Shown: piece by piece, positions 50,269 to 59,920 of the stretch
Numbering within the stretch: the first letter of the stretch is position 1
Layout: each line of letters starts with the position of its first letter
Source of the DNA: Bacilli bacterium
GTDB lineage: Bacteria; Bacillota_I; Bacilli_A; RFN20; CAG-288
Direction: 5' to 3'
DNA: 64,000 bases
Assembly (NCBI GenBank): GCA_900770925.1
Contig: CAAGLY010000002.1
Span: 107,692-171,691, forward strand
Notes under the pieces: model-generated
Seen by the model: only the letters and a program-made list of their open reading frames with translations
The model's database searches: none
Told to the model about the DNA's origin: nothing
Program-made: the position numbers and the translations under genes

Positions 50269-51777
50269 GTGAAGAAAAAGATAATTGTCAGTCTTTTTGC
50301 CCTTGCTTTCCTCGCAGGATGCTCTACTCATCCTGCTTCTGATTCGGCTTCTATGAATCCGACTGTTCCATCTGTTTCGCTTCCAGATTCCTCTTCTGCT
50401 TCTATTTCGAGTGCTGCTTCTCACAAGAAGAGCATATATGAGGAGCTAACCGATGCTTTCCATAATCTTTGCACCAGCAGGTCTAGGAATGGAAAAATCC
50501 AGACTGCTTCTACCGATGGTACGACATCTTCTCAGGATGAGAATGATGTACTTATCGAGATTGATTCCTCCTCTTATTATTATTTAGAGGAAGATCCGGA
50601 GACACATGAACATCTTGTAGAAGAGAACTTCTTTGAGAAAGACGGAAACTTGATTAATCGTACTATCAATTATACGAACAATACGATTTCCGAGACGGAC
50701 ACAGGAAAGACTTATGCTTCTGTTAGGGAGTCTCCTTTTGTCGATTTAACAGTAGATAAGATCAAAGGAATCCGTGAAAGGCCGAACTGGTATCAGCTTA
50801 AGGATAACCAGTTAGCATCCCGGATTGTCTATTTTATTTCCGGTTATCAGACATCAGGGTTACCAGGTTATCAGGCTCCTTCTAGTTCCTATACGAACGA
50901 AGATACAACACCGACCGTATCGGAGTTTGCAATTCATTTCAATGGAGATTCTGTCGATCAATTCCGTATCCTTCTCCAATACGAAAGGAACGATGATGAT
51001 TCCTATTATTGCTCTCAGGTTCTGATGGAACTGGATTTATCTTCGATTGGATCTACAGTTCCACGCTCTATTCAGCCACTGGAACATACCGAAGGGCATG
51101 ACCAGCTTAAGGCAGCTCTTGCTCCGTATGCCTATGGAAGTGCAAAGAACTATACGGTCCATGTCGACCTTTCTTATGATAAGGATCAAATTCAAGGACG
51201 TTCTTATGATTATCTGATTGATTTTGATAAACAGGTTTTATTTAATAGTCAGTCTTTCACCAAGGCTGGAACGGATGATTCTACCATCCAATATAATTCT
51301 GTTTATCAGTTTGAAAAAGACAAGAGCAACCCAAGCGGAGCACTGTATCTTTATAAGTATAAAGCCGATGATACGCATGAATATTTAGGAAAGCAATCTT
51401 TTGCGGATTACTGGGGATATTCTTCGGATTCGGAAGTCGGTACTAGGTTTGCCGATTGCACACCAAGGATTAATCTTCTTGCCCCGGAATGCAGGAAAGA
51501 TAACGGAGATAAGACCTTTACGACCTATCAGAATCTGAAGTCTAGGGTCATCCGTTCCTTACTTCCTTTTGATGAATATGTCGAGGAGCCAATCTATTCC
51601 GGTGATTTCAAAGTCAATTTGAAAGCCGATGGAAGTTTAGATTGCTTCACCAATGTTCGTACTGCAAACTTTACAATTGATGATGCAGGAACACAGATTA
51701 GTGCAACTCAGACTTTCAAGGTTACCTTTGTTAATCTTGGTACGACGACGATTCCGTCTTATTGTGTTCAGCATTAA
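50269..51777 (+). CDS. Lipoprotein of unknown function
   Basis: 502 residues starting at GTG 50269, chosen because AAAAGGAG lies 8 bases upstream and the signal peptide then begins normally (VKKKIIVSLFALAFLAGCST, Cys 17). A Ser/Pro-rich linker follows (DSASMNPTVPSVSLPDSSSA), then about 450 residues of Tyr/Ser/Asp-rich beta-type sequence. No known domain recognised. The first of three lipoproteins in tandem (50269, 51791, 53527), which may work together at the cell surface. Confidence 0.75.
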   Translation: MKKKIIVSLFALAFLAGCSTHPASDSASMNPTVPSVSLPDSSSASISSAASHKKSIYEELTDAFHNLCTSRSRNGKIQTASTDGTTSSQDENDVLIEIDSSSYYYLEEDPETHEHLVEENFFEKDGNLINRTINYTNNTISETDTGKTYASVRESPFVDLTVDKIKGIRERPNWYQLKDNQLASRIVYFISGYQTSGLPGYQAPSSSYTNEDTTPTVSEFAIHFNGDSVDQFRILLQYERNDDDSYYCSQVLMELDLSSIGSTVPRSIQPLEHTEGHDQLKAALAPYAYGSAKNYTVHVDLSYDKDQIQGRSYDYLIDFDKQVLFNSQSFTKAGTDDSTIQYNSVYQFEKDKSNPSGALYLYKYKADDTHEYLGKQSFADYWGYSSDSEVGTRFADCTPRINLLAPECRKDNGDKTFTTYQNLKSRVIRSLLPFDEYVEEPIYSGDFKVNLKADGSLDCFTNVRTANFTIDDAGTQISATQTFKVTFVNLGTTTIPSYCVQH

Positions 51778-51790
51778 TTAAAGGAGAATT

Positions 51791-53527
51791 ATGATGAAAA
51801 AGAACAAATTTGGTCTTGCTGCTTTATCCTTTCTTTCTCTGTCTCTCTGTGCCTGCGGAAAGGGAAATGTTTCGGGTCAGCCTTTGATCTCTGCTCCAGC
51901 CTCTGTTACGGAAAGTCCATCCGAATCGAATACGGAGACTCCCTCTTCTAACTCTGCTTCTATAAAGGATGAGGTTTTCATTCCAGAAGAGGAGGCTACG
52001 GGTGGATTAGTCTTCACACCGGATGCAACCAATTCCTACTATATTGTCAGTGACTATCTTTCCGTTGAATACGATATTGTCATTCCTTCTGTTTATCAGG
52101 GGCTTCCTGTCCGTGAAATCGGAGAAGGTGCTTTCCGTTATGCAACCATTGATAGTCTTCGTATCCCAAGCTCTGTCCAGAAGATTGGAAAAGAGGCCTT
52201 TTTAGGCTTAGAGACCGATGGCAAGCTAGAGGAATTAAATCTTCCGGAAGGTCTCATTGAGATTGATGATGGTGCATTCCAGTACTGTCCAGGTTTGACT
52301 TCTATTATTCTTCCCTCTACGCTGACTACATTAGGATCTGGTGTTTTCCATCTCTGCTCTGGAATCAAGAAAGTCAAGGTCAATGGCGGAAAGAATTTCC
52401 GCAGTGCCAGCAATGTCCTCTATTCTTATAATAGGCAGATTTTGTACTTCTATCCGGCTGGCAGGAATTTTACTTTCTTCGATCTTCCATCCTCTGTTAA
52501 GGAAATTGCAGACTATGCCTTCTATGGAAATAACACTCTTACTGCAATCGGAATCCCAACGAATAGCAATCTGACTACGATTGGCTATCGTAGTCTTGCT
52601 GCTAGGTTCAGTCTGACAAGCATTCGTCTTGAGAATGCGACCAAACTTACTACTGTCGGAGATAAATGTCTTTCTGAAAACAAAGCTTTGACTCGAATCA
52701 CTCTTCCTGCATCCTTAACAGAATTCTCTGCTGGTATGCTCTACAAGGATTCTTCTCTCACCAACGTTACCATTAAGGGTACTTATACCAAGATTCCAGA
52801 TGAATTTGTCAGGAACTGCAGCAAGCTGACTTCTTTCCAGATTCCTTCCGGCGTGGATGAGATTGGCGAAAGCGCCTTCTCTTCCTGTGGTGCTCTTAAG
52901 ACTCTGACTTTACCAAGCACTGTCAAAAAGATCGGAAAGAGTGCCTTTGGCAACTGCACCAGCCTCACTTCTATCAATATTCCAGAAGGTGTAACAGAAA
53001 TCCCTGAGGCTCTCTTTGCCTATGACCGTGCACTTTCTACTCTGTCTCTTCCTACTACCATCTCTTCCATTGGTTCTCATGCCTTTACAGGAAGGCAGGC
53101 ATTAAAAGCCATCGACTTATCCAAGACTTCCGTTAAGGAAATCCCAGACGCTACTTTCCTTGAATGTGTTGCTCTTACCGATATCAAGCTTCCGGAGACA
53201 CTGGAAACCATTGGTAACATCGCCTTTAAGTCCTGTGAAGCTCTGCCGCGTATCAAGCTGACTTCTAAGGTTGCTACGATCGGAGAAGAAGCCTTCTTCG
53301 GATGCAGTTCTCTTCTCTATGTCTATCTTCCAAAATCTGTGAAGAGCATCGGTGCTGTTGCTTTCCGTACTACCTACGCTATGGAAGGAACGGTTAAGCT
53401 TTACTTCGAAGCGGATTCCTTTGTTAATGCTGATACAACTGTCGGAGATAACTTCACAAACGGAACTAAGTTCTTTGGCAAGACCATGGAAGACTACGAA
53501 ACGGATTCTAGGACGACGAATGCATAA
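51791..53527 (+). CDS. BspA-type leucine-rich-repeat lipoprotein
   Basis: 578 residues. Lipobox in LSLSLCACG (Cys 19 or 21 by alignment of the hydrophobic run). A Ser/Pro/Thr/Glu linker precedes roughly 15-18 repeats of about 23 residues of the LRR_5/Treponema pallidum type, such as IPSSVQKIGKEAFLGL and LPSTVKKIGKSAFGNCTSL. Surface BspA-like proteins take part in adhesion and host or microbial interactions. GGAGAATT precedes ATGATG. It runs straight into the next lipoprotein gene. Confidence 0.9.
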   Translation: MMKKNKFGLAALSFLSLSLCACGKGNVSGQPLISAPASVTESPSESNTETPSSNSASIKDEVFIPEEEATGGLVFTPDATNSYYIVSDYLSVEYDIVIPSVYQGLPVREIGEGAFRYATIDSLRIPSSVQKIGKEAFLGLETDGKLEELNLPEGLIEIDDGAFQYCPGLTSIILPSTLTTLGSGVFHLCSGIKKVKVNGGKNFRSASNVLYSYNRQILYFYPAGRNFTFFDLPSSVKEIADYAFYGNNTLTAIGIPTNSNLTTIGYRSLAARFSLTSIRLENATKLTTVGDKCLSENKALTRITLPASLTEFSAGMLYKDSSLTNVTIKGTYTKIPDEFVRNCSKLTSFQIPSGVDEIGESAFSSCGALKTLTLPSTVKKIGKSAFGNCTSLTSINIPEGVTEIPEALFAYDRALSTLSLPTTISSIGSHAFTGRQALKAIDLSKTSVKEIPDATFLECVALTDIKLPETLETIGNIAFKSCEALPRIKLTSKVATIGEEAFFGCSSLLYVYLPKSVKSIGAVAFRTTYAMEGTVKLYFEADSFVNADTTVGDNFTNGTKFFGKTMEDYETDSRTTNA

Positions 53528-55203
53528 TGAAGACTACTGGAAAAACTCTTCTCTTTCTTCTTGCCTGTACTGTCTTATCCGCTTGTGGAACAACCTCTTC
53601 GGAAGGTTCTGCAGTCCCAGCTGTTTCTAAGCCATCGATTTCTGAATCAAAACCATCGGAAGCGGTTAAAGAGCTTGTCATCCGTGGAACCAATCATGTC
53701 GGAATCCGGGAATATGTCACGCTGACTGCTACCTATGGTGATCAGGCGGTCCAACCTAAGTGGACTTCGGAGGATAGTAAGATTGCTGAGATTTCATCCA
53801 AAGGCAGGGTCAAAGGATTATCACTCGGTACAACGACTATCCATGCTGCCTATGAAGGAATCGTTGCTGATTTTGAAATCAAGGTGACAGAGAGTTACGC
53901 TCTTTCTTCTCTTGTCCAGCGTAGGACCAAGAACGGATATCGTCTCTCGGTTTCTTCTTCTGGAAATAGGTTCACGGATTCCAGGTCGTTTTCCTTAGAT
54001 GTCTATCAGAATGAATTTGACTATAATTCCTCTTCTTCCATTCTTATCCCTTCCTATGGAAGGGCAAAGGACGGACAGGGAAAGTTCTTTGCTTTCTCTC
54101 TTGAAAACGGACAGATTCAATCTCCTCTCTATCTCCGTGATCAGACTATCACTTTACCGGATTCTTTCTTAGGACTTGTCTTTTCTTCTTATTACCCGAC
54201 TTCTATTAATCAAGACAACACCTATGAGTTTGATAGCAGTACTACGGCAGGAACTAGTCTTCTCAGCTCCTATTTTGAGATGGCAGTTCAGTTCTACCAA
54301 GAAACGAAAAAAGACAATGCTTCCGAACTGGAGACGAAGAGGAAAGGACTCTGCTTTACTGTCAAGGATGATTCTTCCTTTACAGCTGAATTGACTTTCT
54401 CAGACAATGAGTCCTCTATTAAGATGGAGTTCTCTAGGAAAAATAAGGAAAACTATAGTCAGGCAATCTCCACATACCTTAACGAAAATGTACCTGCTTA
54501 CCCAGAAGTCTATCCAGATAGGAATCGACTCTATGAGATCAGCCAAGGATATAACTACAGGAACGATTTCGGAGACTATATCAACAAAGCCGAAGACAAG
54601 ACCATTCATATCGGATATCGTTACTATACAGACAAATATATTTTCAACTTCTATGAGAATGACTACATAGAAGAGACAAAAGATAGCTATCAGGATGATC
54701 CTCTTATCAGCCATGGATTTGTTGACATCCAGGGAAAGAAAAACATACCAGATGGCTCTTATTCCTTCACTGTCGAAAATGGAAAAGTCGTTTTAGGACA
54801 GCGACAGAAGGATTCTTCTGGAAACAAGTATTCCCACTGGTATCAATATCAGGCAAGTCCGACTTATTATCTGAATGTACTGAAAGATGAGTTCTACTGC
54901 TTTGAATCCGTTACCAACGACACCACGGATAAAGGAAACCAATATGTATCCAAATCCGACAAAGCAACTACGATTACCAATACTCTTTTCTCCGATATCA
55001 TTCAGCTTCTCAGCGCTTCTCCAGTTGGCTTAAGGTTTGCTCTCAACGAGAAAGAAGGTAGTACTGCTTTCAGCATAGGCGGTCTCTTTTCTCTCCAGAA
55101 CACCTACTTCTACGACTACTATAAGTATGATTTCGTTAATATCGGAACTACTTCTTCTGCCTTGCTGGATAACTATCTATTAAGCCTAGAAGACGCAGAC
55201 TGA
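53527..55203 (+). CDS. Lipoprotein with a bacterial Ig-like (Big_2) domain
   Basis: 558 residues. Signal peptide and lipobox MKTTGKTLLFLLACTVLSAC (Cys 20). Residues about 45-125 fit a Big_2 domain: VTLTATYGDQAVQPKWTSED, then VKGLSLGTTTIHAAY. The rest is Tyr/Ser/Asp-rich and unassigned. The start overlaps the previous stop (TAATG), so the three lipoproteins are co-transcribed. Likely surface-bound. Confidence 0.85.
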   Translation: MKTTGKTLLFLLACTVLSACGTTSSEGSAVPAVSKPSISESKPSEAVKELVIRGTNHVGIREYVTLTATYGDQAVQPKWTSEDSKIAEISSKGRVKGLSLGTTTIHAAYEGIVADFEIKVTESYALSSLVQRRTKNGYRLSVSSSGNRFTDSRSFSLDVYQNEFDYNSSSSILIPSYGRAKDGQGKFFAFSLENGQIQSPLYLRDQTITLPDSFLGLVFSSYYPTSINQDNTYEFDSSTTAGTSLLSSYFEMAVQFYQETKKDNASELETKRKGLCFTVKDDSSFTAELTFSDNESSIKMEFSRKNKENYSQAISTYLNENVPAYPEVYPDRNRLYEISQGYNYRNDFGDYINKAEDKTIHIGYRYYTDKYIFNFYENDYIEETKDSYQDDPLISHGFVDIQGKKNIPDGSYSFTVENGKVVLGQRQKDSSGNKYSHWYQYQASPTYYLNVLKDEFYCFESVTNDTTDKGNQYVSKSDKATTITNTLFSDIIQLLSASPVGLRFALNEKEGSTAFSIGGLFSLQNTYFYDYYKYDFVNIGTTSSALLDNYLLSLEDAD

Positions 55204-55229
55204 TTCAAAAAACGAATTGCAATAGAAAA

Positions 55230-55256
55230 GCCTCTGACCGCGGTCAGAGGCTTTTT
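55230..55256. terminator. Bidirectional terminator
   Basis: Perfect stem GCCTCTGACCG / CGGTCAGAGGC flanked by AAAA and TTTTT, between convergent lipoprotein genes. Confidence 0.92.
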
Positions 55257-55264
55257 GTCTGCTT

Positions 55265-58174
55265 CTAAAGAGCGAAGGTGAATACTTTGCTTCCGAAGGT
55301 GATTGTATAGGTTGTACCAGAGCAGGAGACAGAACCCGAATATGTAGTGTAGGAGCTGCTTGAGGCATCTGCATAGTAACTAGTGACTGATACGCTACTG
55401 CTATTATAGTAGCTGTTAGCAGGATCACAGCCTTTGAACTTGAACTTGCTAGTGGTTGTTCCATCGGTGAAGTAAATGGTTCCAGAGTAGCAGTAGCCGG
55501 TCTCTAGCTCGAAATTCGAATAAGTATAGGTCTTTCCAGTCTCATCGGTAATCTTATAGGAAGTGTTGAATAGCGGGCTGGTCTGATAATAAGAAGAATA
55601 GGAAGCAACGGAGTTTGTTTTATCAGAGACTTTGACTTTGATACTATCTGCTTTGAATGCATTCAAAGTATAGTTTTCGCCGGTGTATTTATTGTTGATT
55701 TCCTTCTTAGAAAGTGTTGCATTGAATTCTGTGACGTTGTCACTTGTTTTCAGTGTGATCTTTCCATCAGAAGAGACATCAAAGGTGAAGTTGTACTGAT
55801 TGTCTTTGTAAGTGAAGCTTCCAGTGCCGTCTTCGTTCAGAATAATGTTATAGGCATAATTAGAAACATAGGAACTTGTTAACGAATAGTGGCCGGCAGC
55901 TGCTTTCCTTGTCCAAGGTTCCCTGATGGTGAGGGAGACTTCTTTCTTGAAGCTAGAATTGGCTTTGGAGGTAGCAATAAGCTTTACGGATTCGCCGTCC
56001 TTTGGAAGACGATTGACAGTCAATTTGAAGGCTGCCTTTCCATTCTTCTTCCTTTCTTCGTCGGTGCTGAGATTCGTAATGGTAACAGCATCGCTGTTCG
56101 AGGTGATTTCCATTCTCGGATCATAGCCGACACTCGGCTGGATTTCTAAATCATAGGTTACGCCAGTGTAGAGAGCAGAGCTGGAAATCGAAGTCTTCTT
56201 AGAACCATCGATGATATAGAAGTCACCAAGCTGACTTGCAGATTTATAAGGCTCATAGTCAAGAGTGACATCAACCACTTTTTCAACCAAGTTATAGGAG
56301 TTTGCAATCGTAACCTTTGTCTTACCGGTCTTTCCGTTTCCGGTAAGCTTTCCGTCTCCTGCATTACGTTTGAAGTAGTCGGAATCAAAGGAACGGACAA
56401 AGAAGTTCGATAAGTCACAGGCAGAAACAGGGTCGACAATGAATCCGCATTCATCGACACCGAAGTCAAAGACCTTGCAGGAGATGGTCAGATCTGGTGT
56501 TGGATCTAAGTCAGAGGTGAGATACTTTGCTGGATCGAGCTTGTAATCTGTGACATTTTGTCTGCTTCCAAAGGCCCTAGTAAAAGTATAGGTTGTCTCT
56601 TTGGTTAAATAATCATCAAGGTTCTTTTCCGGATTCGGTTTCTTGTCAGAACTGATGAAGTCTCTTCCTTCGTACTTCTTGCAGGTATAGGTCCCCTTGG
56701 TCGGATTGCCGTCTTCATCGATTGTGACGTCGAAGGTGTTCCTGACATAGGTCTGATTATATCCGCTGTTGAACTCTATATTGGAGAACTTTAGGTCGAT
56801 GGTGTCACCTAAATCGCTGACATAACTTCCATCAATCTTAAGATTGTTCCGGATTTCCTTTTCAGAGAAGGCGGAATTACCGGAAATGTGAGCGGAGCTA
56901 AGCCTGTAGTCAAAGATGGACTCGACATGGTTTGCTTCTCCGGCAAAGTCAATGACCTTGGCTTTTGCCTCTGCAGAAGTGATGTACTTCCGTTTGAACT
57001 TTTCATCAATATCAGCATCGGGATCCGTTTCCGGTGCATCATCGCGGATGATTGCACTGCTAGTCTTATTAACGCTTCCTTTTCCGTCTTTATCGGAAAT
57101 GACATAGAAGTTACTTCCGGTATCAATAGCTTCTTCCTCTTTGACGGATGCATTCTGCTTCGCTTTATCTTTTGTGACGGCACCTTCTTTTGTTTCATCG
57201 GCATCAAAGGTGTAGGCTTCTTTCTTTAGATAATGCTGGTTGGTATCAATGGTTTCCGTAGCATCATAGGCAGTGATTTTTCCAGTAGAGACATCCTTCT
57301 CTTGTGAATAAGCAGTATAGCTTGTTCCGTTCTGGGCAAAGGCCTTGCTTAATTTAGCGCTGAGCTCTTCGTATTCACTGACATTCTTAGGAATATAGTT
57401 TGGTTCTTTCCTATCATCAGAAGTGATGATAACCGGTTTTTCCTTGGAAAAATCAATGGTCAGATCAAACGAACCTTTCTTTACGGATTCAATGCTATTA
57501 TCAGCAGCCCGGAAAGCAGCATAGTAGGTATCATTGACAGCAAGATCATCATAATCAAGGGCTTCTCCATCTAAAAGGATAGAGAACTTCTGCTGATAGC
57601 GAAGAGAGGCGTCTTTCAAAGCAAAGGTAAAATCACTCTGCTTTTCAAAAGCAAGGCTCTCTTTTCCATCGGCATAGACAAGCTTGACTTCTTTATAGTT
57701 CGAGTCGGTCTTAGTCCTATTCAGAACTCCATTCTGAATGGATAAAGTATAGATACCTTCATTCTGGACATTGATGAAGTTTCCATTTCCTTTTTCAAAG
57801 CCGGAAGCGGAAGACAAGTTATCAAATCCAATGCTCTTATCTTCTTTTGAGCAATCAATAGCAAAAGAGTCACCTCTCTTTAAGGAAATGTCTTCCAGAG
57901 AGTAAGTATCGTTTGCCTGGTCATATTCAAACTTCTTCTGCTTGTCGTTGCCGAGATTGATATTACCCGTTAAATAATAATCGGGACGGACTTCGACAGA
58001 CGCGGAACTTATTGTCTCGTTGACGGATGGCTTTGTAGAATTGCTCGGAGTTTCGCTTGGAGCAACACTTGGAGTGGCACTTGGAACAGCACTTGCACTA
58101 TCTGTGTTTGTTTTGCATCCAGAAAGGAGCAAACCGAACCTAGATAACCTTATCAAACTAATCTTCTTTTTCAT
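55265..58174 (-). CDS. Large lipoprotein, mostly beta-structured, unknown function
   Basis: 969 residues from ATG 58174 (AGAGGTTCC upstream). Signal peptide MKKKISLI[M]LS[M]FGLLLSGC; with AGG as Arg its hydrophobic core would be interrupted twice. A Ser/Pro/Thr linker follows, then several domains without certain names; the region near residues 70-160 (YYLTGNINLGND, YSLEDISLKRGDSFAID) resembles carbohydrate-binding beta-sandwiches of surface glycan-utilisation proteins. Later Ig-like segments follow around 620-790. A role in binding polysaccharide is only a guess. Divergent from the BI-1 gene. Confidence 0.7.
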   Translation of the reverse strand: MKKKISLIRLSRFGLLLSGCKTNTDSASAVPSATPSVAPSETPSNSTKPSVNETISSASVEVRPDYYLTGNINLGNDKQKKFEYDQANDTYSLEDISLKRGDSFAIDCSKEDKSIGFDNLSSASGFEKGNGNFINVQNEGIYTLSIQNGVLNRTKTDSNYKEVKLVYADGKESLAFEKQSDFTFALKDASLRYQQKFSILLDGEALDYDDLAVNDTYYAAFRAADNSIESVKKGSFDLTIDFSKEKPVIITSDDRKEPNYIPKNVSEYEELSAKLSKAFAQNGTSYTAYSQEKDVSTGKITAYDATETIDTNQHYLKKEAYTFDADETKEGAVTKDKAKQNASVKEEEAIDTGSNFYVISDKDGKGSVNKTSSAIIRDDAPETDPDADIDEKFKRKYITSAEAKAKVIDFAGEANHVESIFDYRLSSAHISGNSAFSEKEIRNNLKIDGSYVSDLGDTIDLKFSNIEFNSGYNQTYVRNTFDVTIDEDGNPTKGTYTCKKYEGRDFISSDKKPNPEKNLDDYLTKETTYTFTRAFGSRQNVTDYKLDPAKYLTSDLDPTPDLTISCKVFDFGVDECGFIVDPVSACDLSNFFVRSFDSDYFKRNAGDGKLTGNGKTGKTKVTIANSYNLVEKVVDVTLDYEPYKSASQLGDFYIIDGSKKTSISSSALYTGVTYDLEIQPSVGYDPRMEITSNSDAVTITNLSTDEERKKNGKAAFKLTVNRLPKDGESVKLIATSKANSSFKKEVSLTIREPWTRKAAAGHYSLTSSYVSNYAYNIILNEDGTGSFTYKDNQYNFTFDVSSDGKITLKTSDNVTEFNATLSKKEINNKYTGENYTLNAFKADSIKVKVSDKTNSVASYSSYYQTSPLFNTSYKITDETGKTYTYSNFELETGYCYSGTIYFTDGTTTSKFKFKGCDPANSYYNSSSVSVTSYYADASSSSYTTYSGSVSCSGTTYTITFGSKVFTFAL

Positions 58175-58358
58175 GAAAGGAACCTCTTTTCGATTTGAAA
58201 ACATTATAAAAGTTTCACAAATAGCACACAATATAAAAGATGGAATGAAAGACGAAAAGATAGCTCTCTAAGAGTACTTTTTTTGTCCTTGACTTTACTG
58301 GGTTTCTAACAAATGAATATTGTCACTTGAAAATAGAAACAATATTTTTGTTTATGTC

Positions 58359-58387
58359 TTGAAAAATCAATTCTTTTTCAATAATAT
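58359..58387 (+). promoter_or_regulatory. Promoter of the Bax-inhibitor-1 family gene
   Basis: TTGAAA (58359-58364) and TAATAT (58382-58387) with a 17-base spacer. On the minus strand TTGTGT-17-TATAAT near 58204-58232 would serve the large lipoprotein. Nothing else is seen in this 250-base gap. Confidence 0.55.
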
Positions 58388-58424
58388 TCAATGCAAGAGG
58401 TTTTCCTCGGAAAGGAGAGTAAAA

Positions 58425-59216
58425 ATGATTGCTCCTCAGAATTCGAATGATACAGGCGTTGTGTTTGAATCTGCCAACGGAGAACAGACCGTCAAGAAAA
58501 CGATAGCCTTCTCCATGGGCAAGGTGATGAAATGGCTCGCCTTAGGAATCGGTATAACCGGTGTTCTTGCCATAGCTTTATCTGATTTGTTTGTCTATCT
58601 TCTTGGCTCAGGAAGGTTAAGTGCAGATACTTTTTCTACCATTGCCGTGGTAGCTAGGATTGTCTCAGTGATTGTGATGCTTCCAGCTAGGATTATCGTC
58701 GGAATCAAGTCCTTCTCTAACAAATCTGGATTAAGGATAGGAGGCTATGTCACCTATGCCACCGCTAGGGGCGTCCTTCTCTCCTTCGTCTTCAGGGACG
58801 TGATGGTCAGGAGCGAGTCTCCTTATACTTATATCTGGCTTCTCTCTCTGTCCTTCCTTATCACAGCTGCTAGGTTCTTAGCCTTCGGACTTATCGCTGA
58901 CCATGTATCGAAGAAAATCCCATTTCTTCTTGCTATCAGGGGTGCTGGATTTGTTTCTCTTCTTGTCTTATCGCTTCTCAACGTCTTCCTTCAGGTCAAT
59001 GCACTTTACTGGGGAATTGAAATCGGAACCCTCCTTCTCAGGTTATTGGTTATTGCTATTGATAGGGCGAATGTGAAGAAGATAGCTGAAAGCAAAGTCT
59101 TCTCCTCTGCTAAGAACAGGTCAATCTACTGTGCTTATCAGCTCTACGTTGACTTCATCTGGCTCTTCCTTCGTGTCTTACTCATCCTCGCTTCTTCCTC
59201 TAGCAAAAAGAGATAA
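58425..59216 (+). CDS. Bax inhibitor-1 (BI-1/YccA) family membrane protein
   Basis: 263 residues from ATG 58425 with GGAAAGGAG upstream. Seven hydrophobic segments and the family landmarks VMKWLALGIGITGVLA, ID[M]ANVKKIAE (the DTQxIK position) and LYVDFIWLFLRVL near the C-terminus. With AGG as Arg all segments would contain arginines; with Met they are ordinary helices. BI-1 relatives are putative pH-dependent Ca2+ leak channels; some bacterial members affect membrane protease FtsH. The exact role here is unknown. Confidence 0.85.
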   Translation: MIAPQNSNDTGVVFESANGEQTVKKTIAFSMGKVMKWLALGIGITGVLAIALSDLFVYLLGSGRLSADTFSTIAVVARIVSVIVMLPARIIVGIKSFSNKSGLRIGGYVTYATARGVLLSFVFRDVMVRSESPYTYIWLLSLSFLITAARFLAFGLIADHVSKKIPFLLAIRGAGFVSLLVLSLLNVFLQVNALYWGIEIGTLLLRLLVIAIDRANVKKIAESKVFSSAKNRSIYCAYQLYVDFIWLFLRVLLILASSSSKKR

Positions 59217-59221
59217 ACACC

Positions 59222-59250
59222 AATCGGCTGCTTCGGCAGCCGATTTTTTT
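59222..59250 (+). terminator. Terminator after the BI-1 gene
   Basis: Stem AATCGGCTGC-TTCG-GCAGCCGATT followed by T-run. Confidence 0.9.
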
Positions 59251-59329
59251 CTAGTCTTAATAAAACGCCCGGAAACGTGGTTTGTTTTCATGATTTCTTA
59301 CCCGGGCGTTCAAAATTATTAAAAAATCT

Positions 59330-59358
59330 TTGACAACCTTGCTTCCTTCTTCTATAAT
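59330..59358 (+). promoter_or_regulatory. Consensus promoter of rpsL operon
   Basis: TTGACA (59330-59335) and TATAAT (59353-59358) with a 17-base spacer, the best promoter in the window, as expected for a ribosomal operon. Confidence 0.92.
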
Positions 59359-59376
59359 TTTCCACGTTAGCACATT

Positions 59377-59399
59377 CGGGCCTTAGCCCGCTCTTTTTA
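59377..59399 (+). promoter_or_regulatory. Attenuator-like hairpin in the rpsL leader
   Basis: CGGGC-CTTA-GCCCG followed by CTCTTTTT, within 20 bases of the probable transcript start. Further downstream, AACGCCCGGGTA (59413-59424) is complementary to TACCCGGGCGTT just upstream of the promoter (59299-59310). Confidence 0.55.
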
Positions 59400-59474
59400 T
59401 GGGGAGAGCTGGAAACGCCCGGGTATGAGGACAAAAATAATAGGAAGATTTTATTAAATTCCGGGAGGAAAAGA

Positions 59475-59900
59475 ATGCCTACTATTAATCAGTTGGTTCG
59501 TCAAGAGCGCAAGCAGCCAGTTTACAAATCTAAGGCTCCGGCTCTTGGAAAACGTTGGGACTCTCTCAACAAAACGGAGCGTGATATTCCGTCTCCGCAG
59601 AAGAAGGGTGTTTGCACCCGTGTCGGAACGAGGACTCCGAAGAAGCCGAACTCTGCTTCGCGTAAGTACGCTCGTGTCCGGTTATCTAACGGCTATGAGG
59701 TCACTGCCTATATCGGCGGTGAAGGACATAACCTTCAGGAACACAAAGTCGTTCTGATCCGTGGCGGCCGTGTCCGCGATTTACCTGGTGTCCGTTATCA
59801 TATCGTTCGTGGCGCTAGGGAATGCTTCGGCGTCGAAAACCGTAAACAGGGACGTTCCTTATACGGCACTAAGAAAGACGGAAGCATCGAGAAGAAGTAG
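59475..59900 (+). CDS. rpsL: 30S ribosomal protein S12
   Basis: 141 residues. Opening [13 protein letters not shown] and the universal GT[M][32 protein letters not shown] and [14 protein letters not shown]12 lies at the decoding centre. The Met of the [10 protein letters not shown] motif is AGG (59631-59633). The arginines at the other conserved positions are CGT or CGG. Compared with most Bacilli it has an insertion near residues 25-40 and EHK where EHS is usual. First gene of the operon; GGGAGGAAA site. Confidence 0.97.
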   Translation: MPTINQLVRQERKQPVYKSKAPALGKRWDSLNKTERDIPSPQKKGVCTRVGTRTPKKPNSASRKYARVRLSNGYEVTAYIGGEGHNLQEHKVVLIRGGRVRDLPGVRYHIVRGARECFGVENRKQGRSLYGTKKDGSIEKK

Positions 59901-59920
59901 AAGTAAGGAGATAAGCAACC

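Noticed and set aside
51791..53527. CRISPR-like regularity in the repeated gene
   Set aside because: The periodicity is the roughly 23-residue leucine-rich repeat of a coding gene, without identical repeats or spacers.
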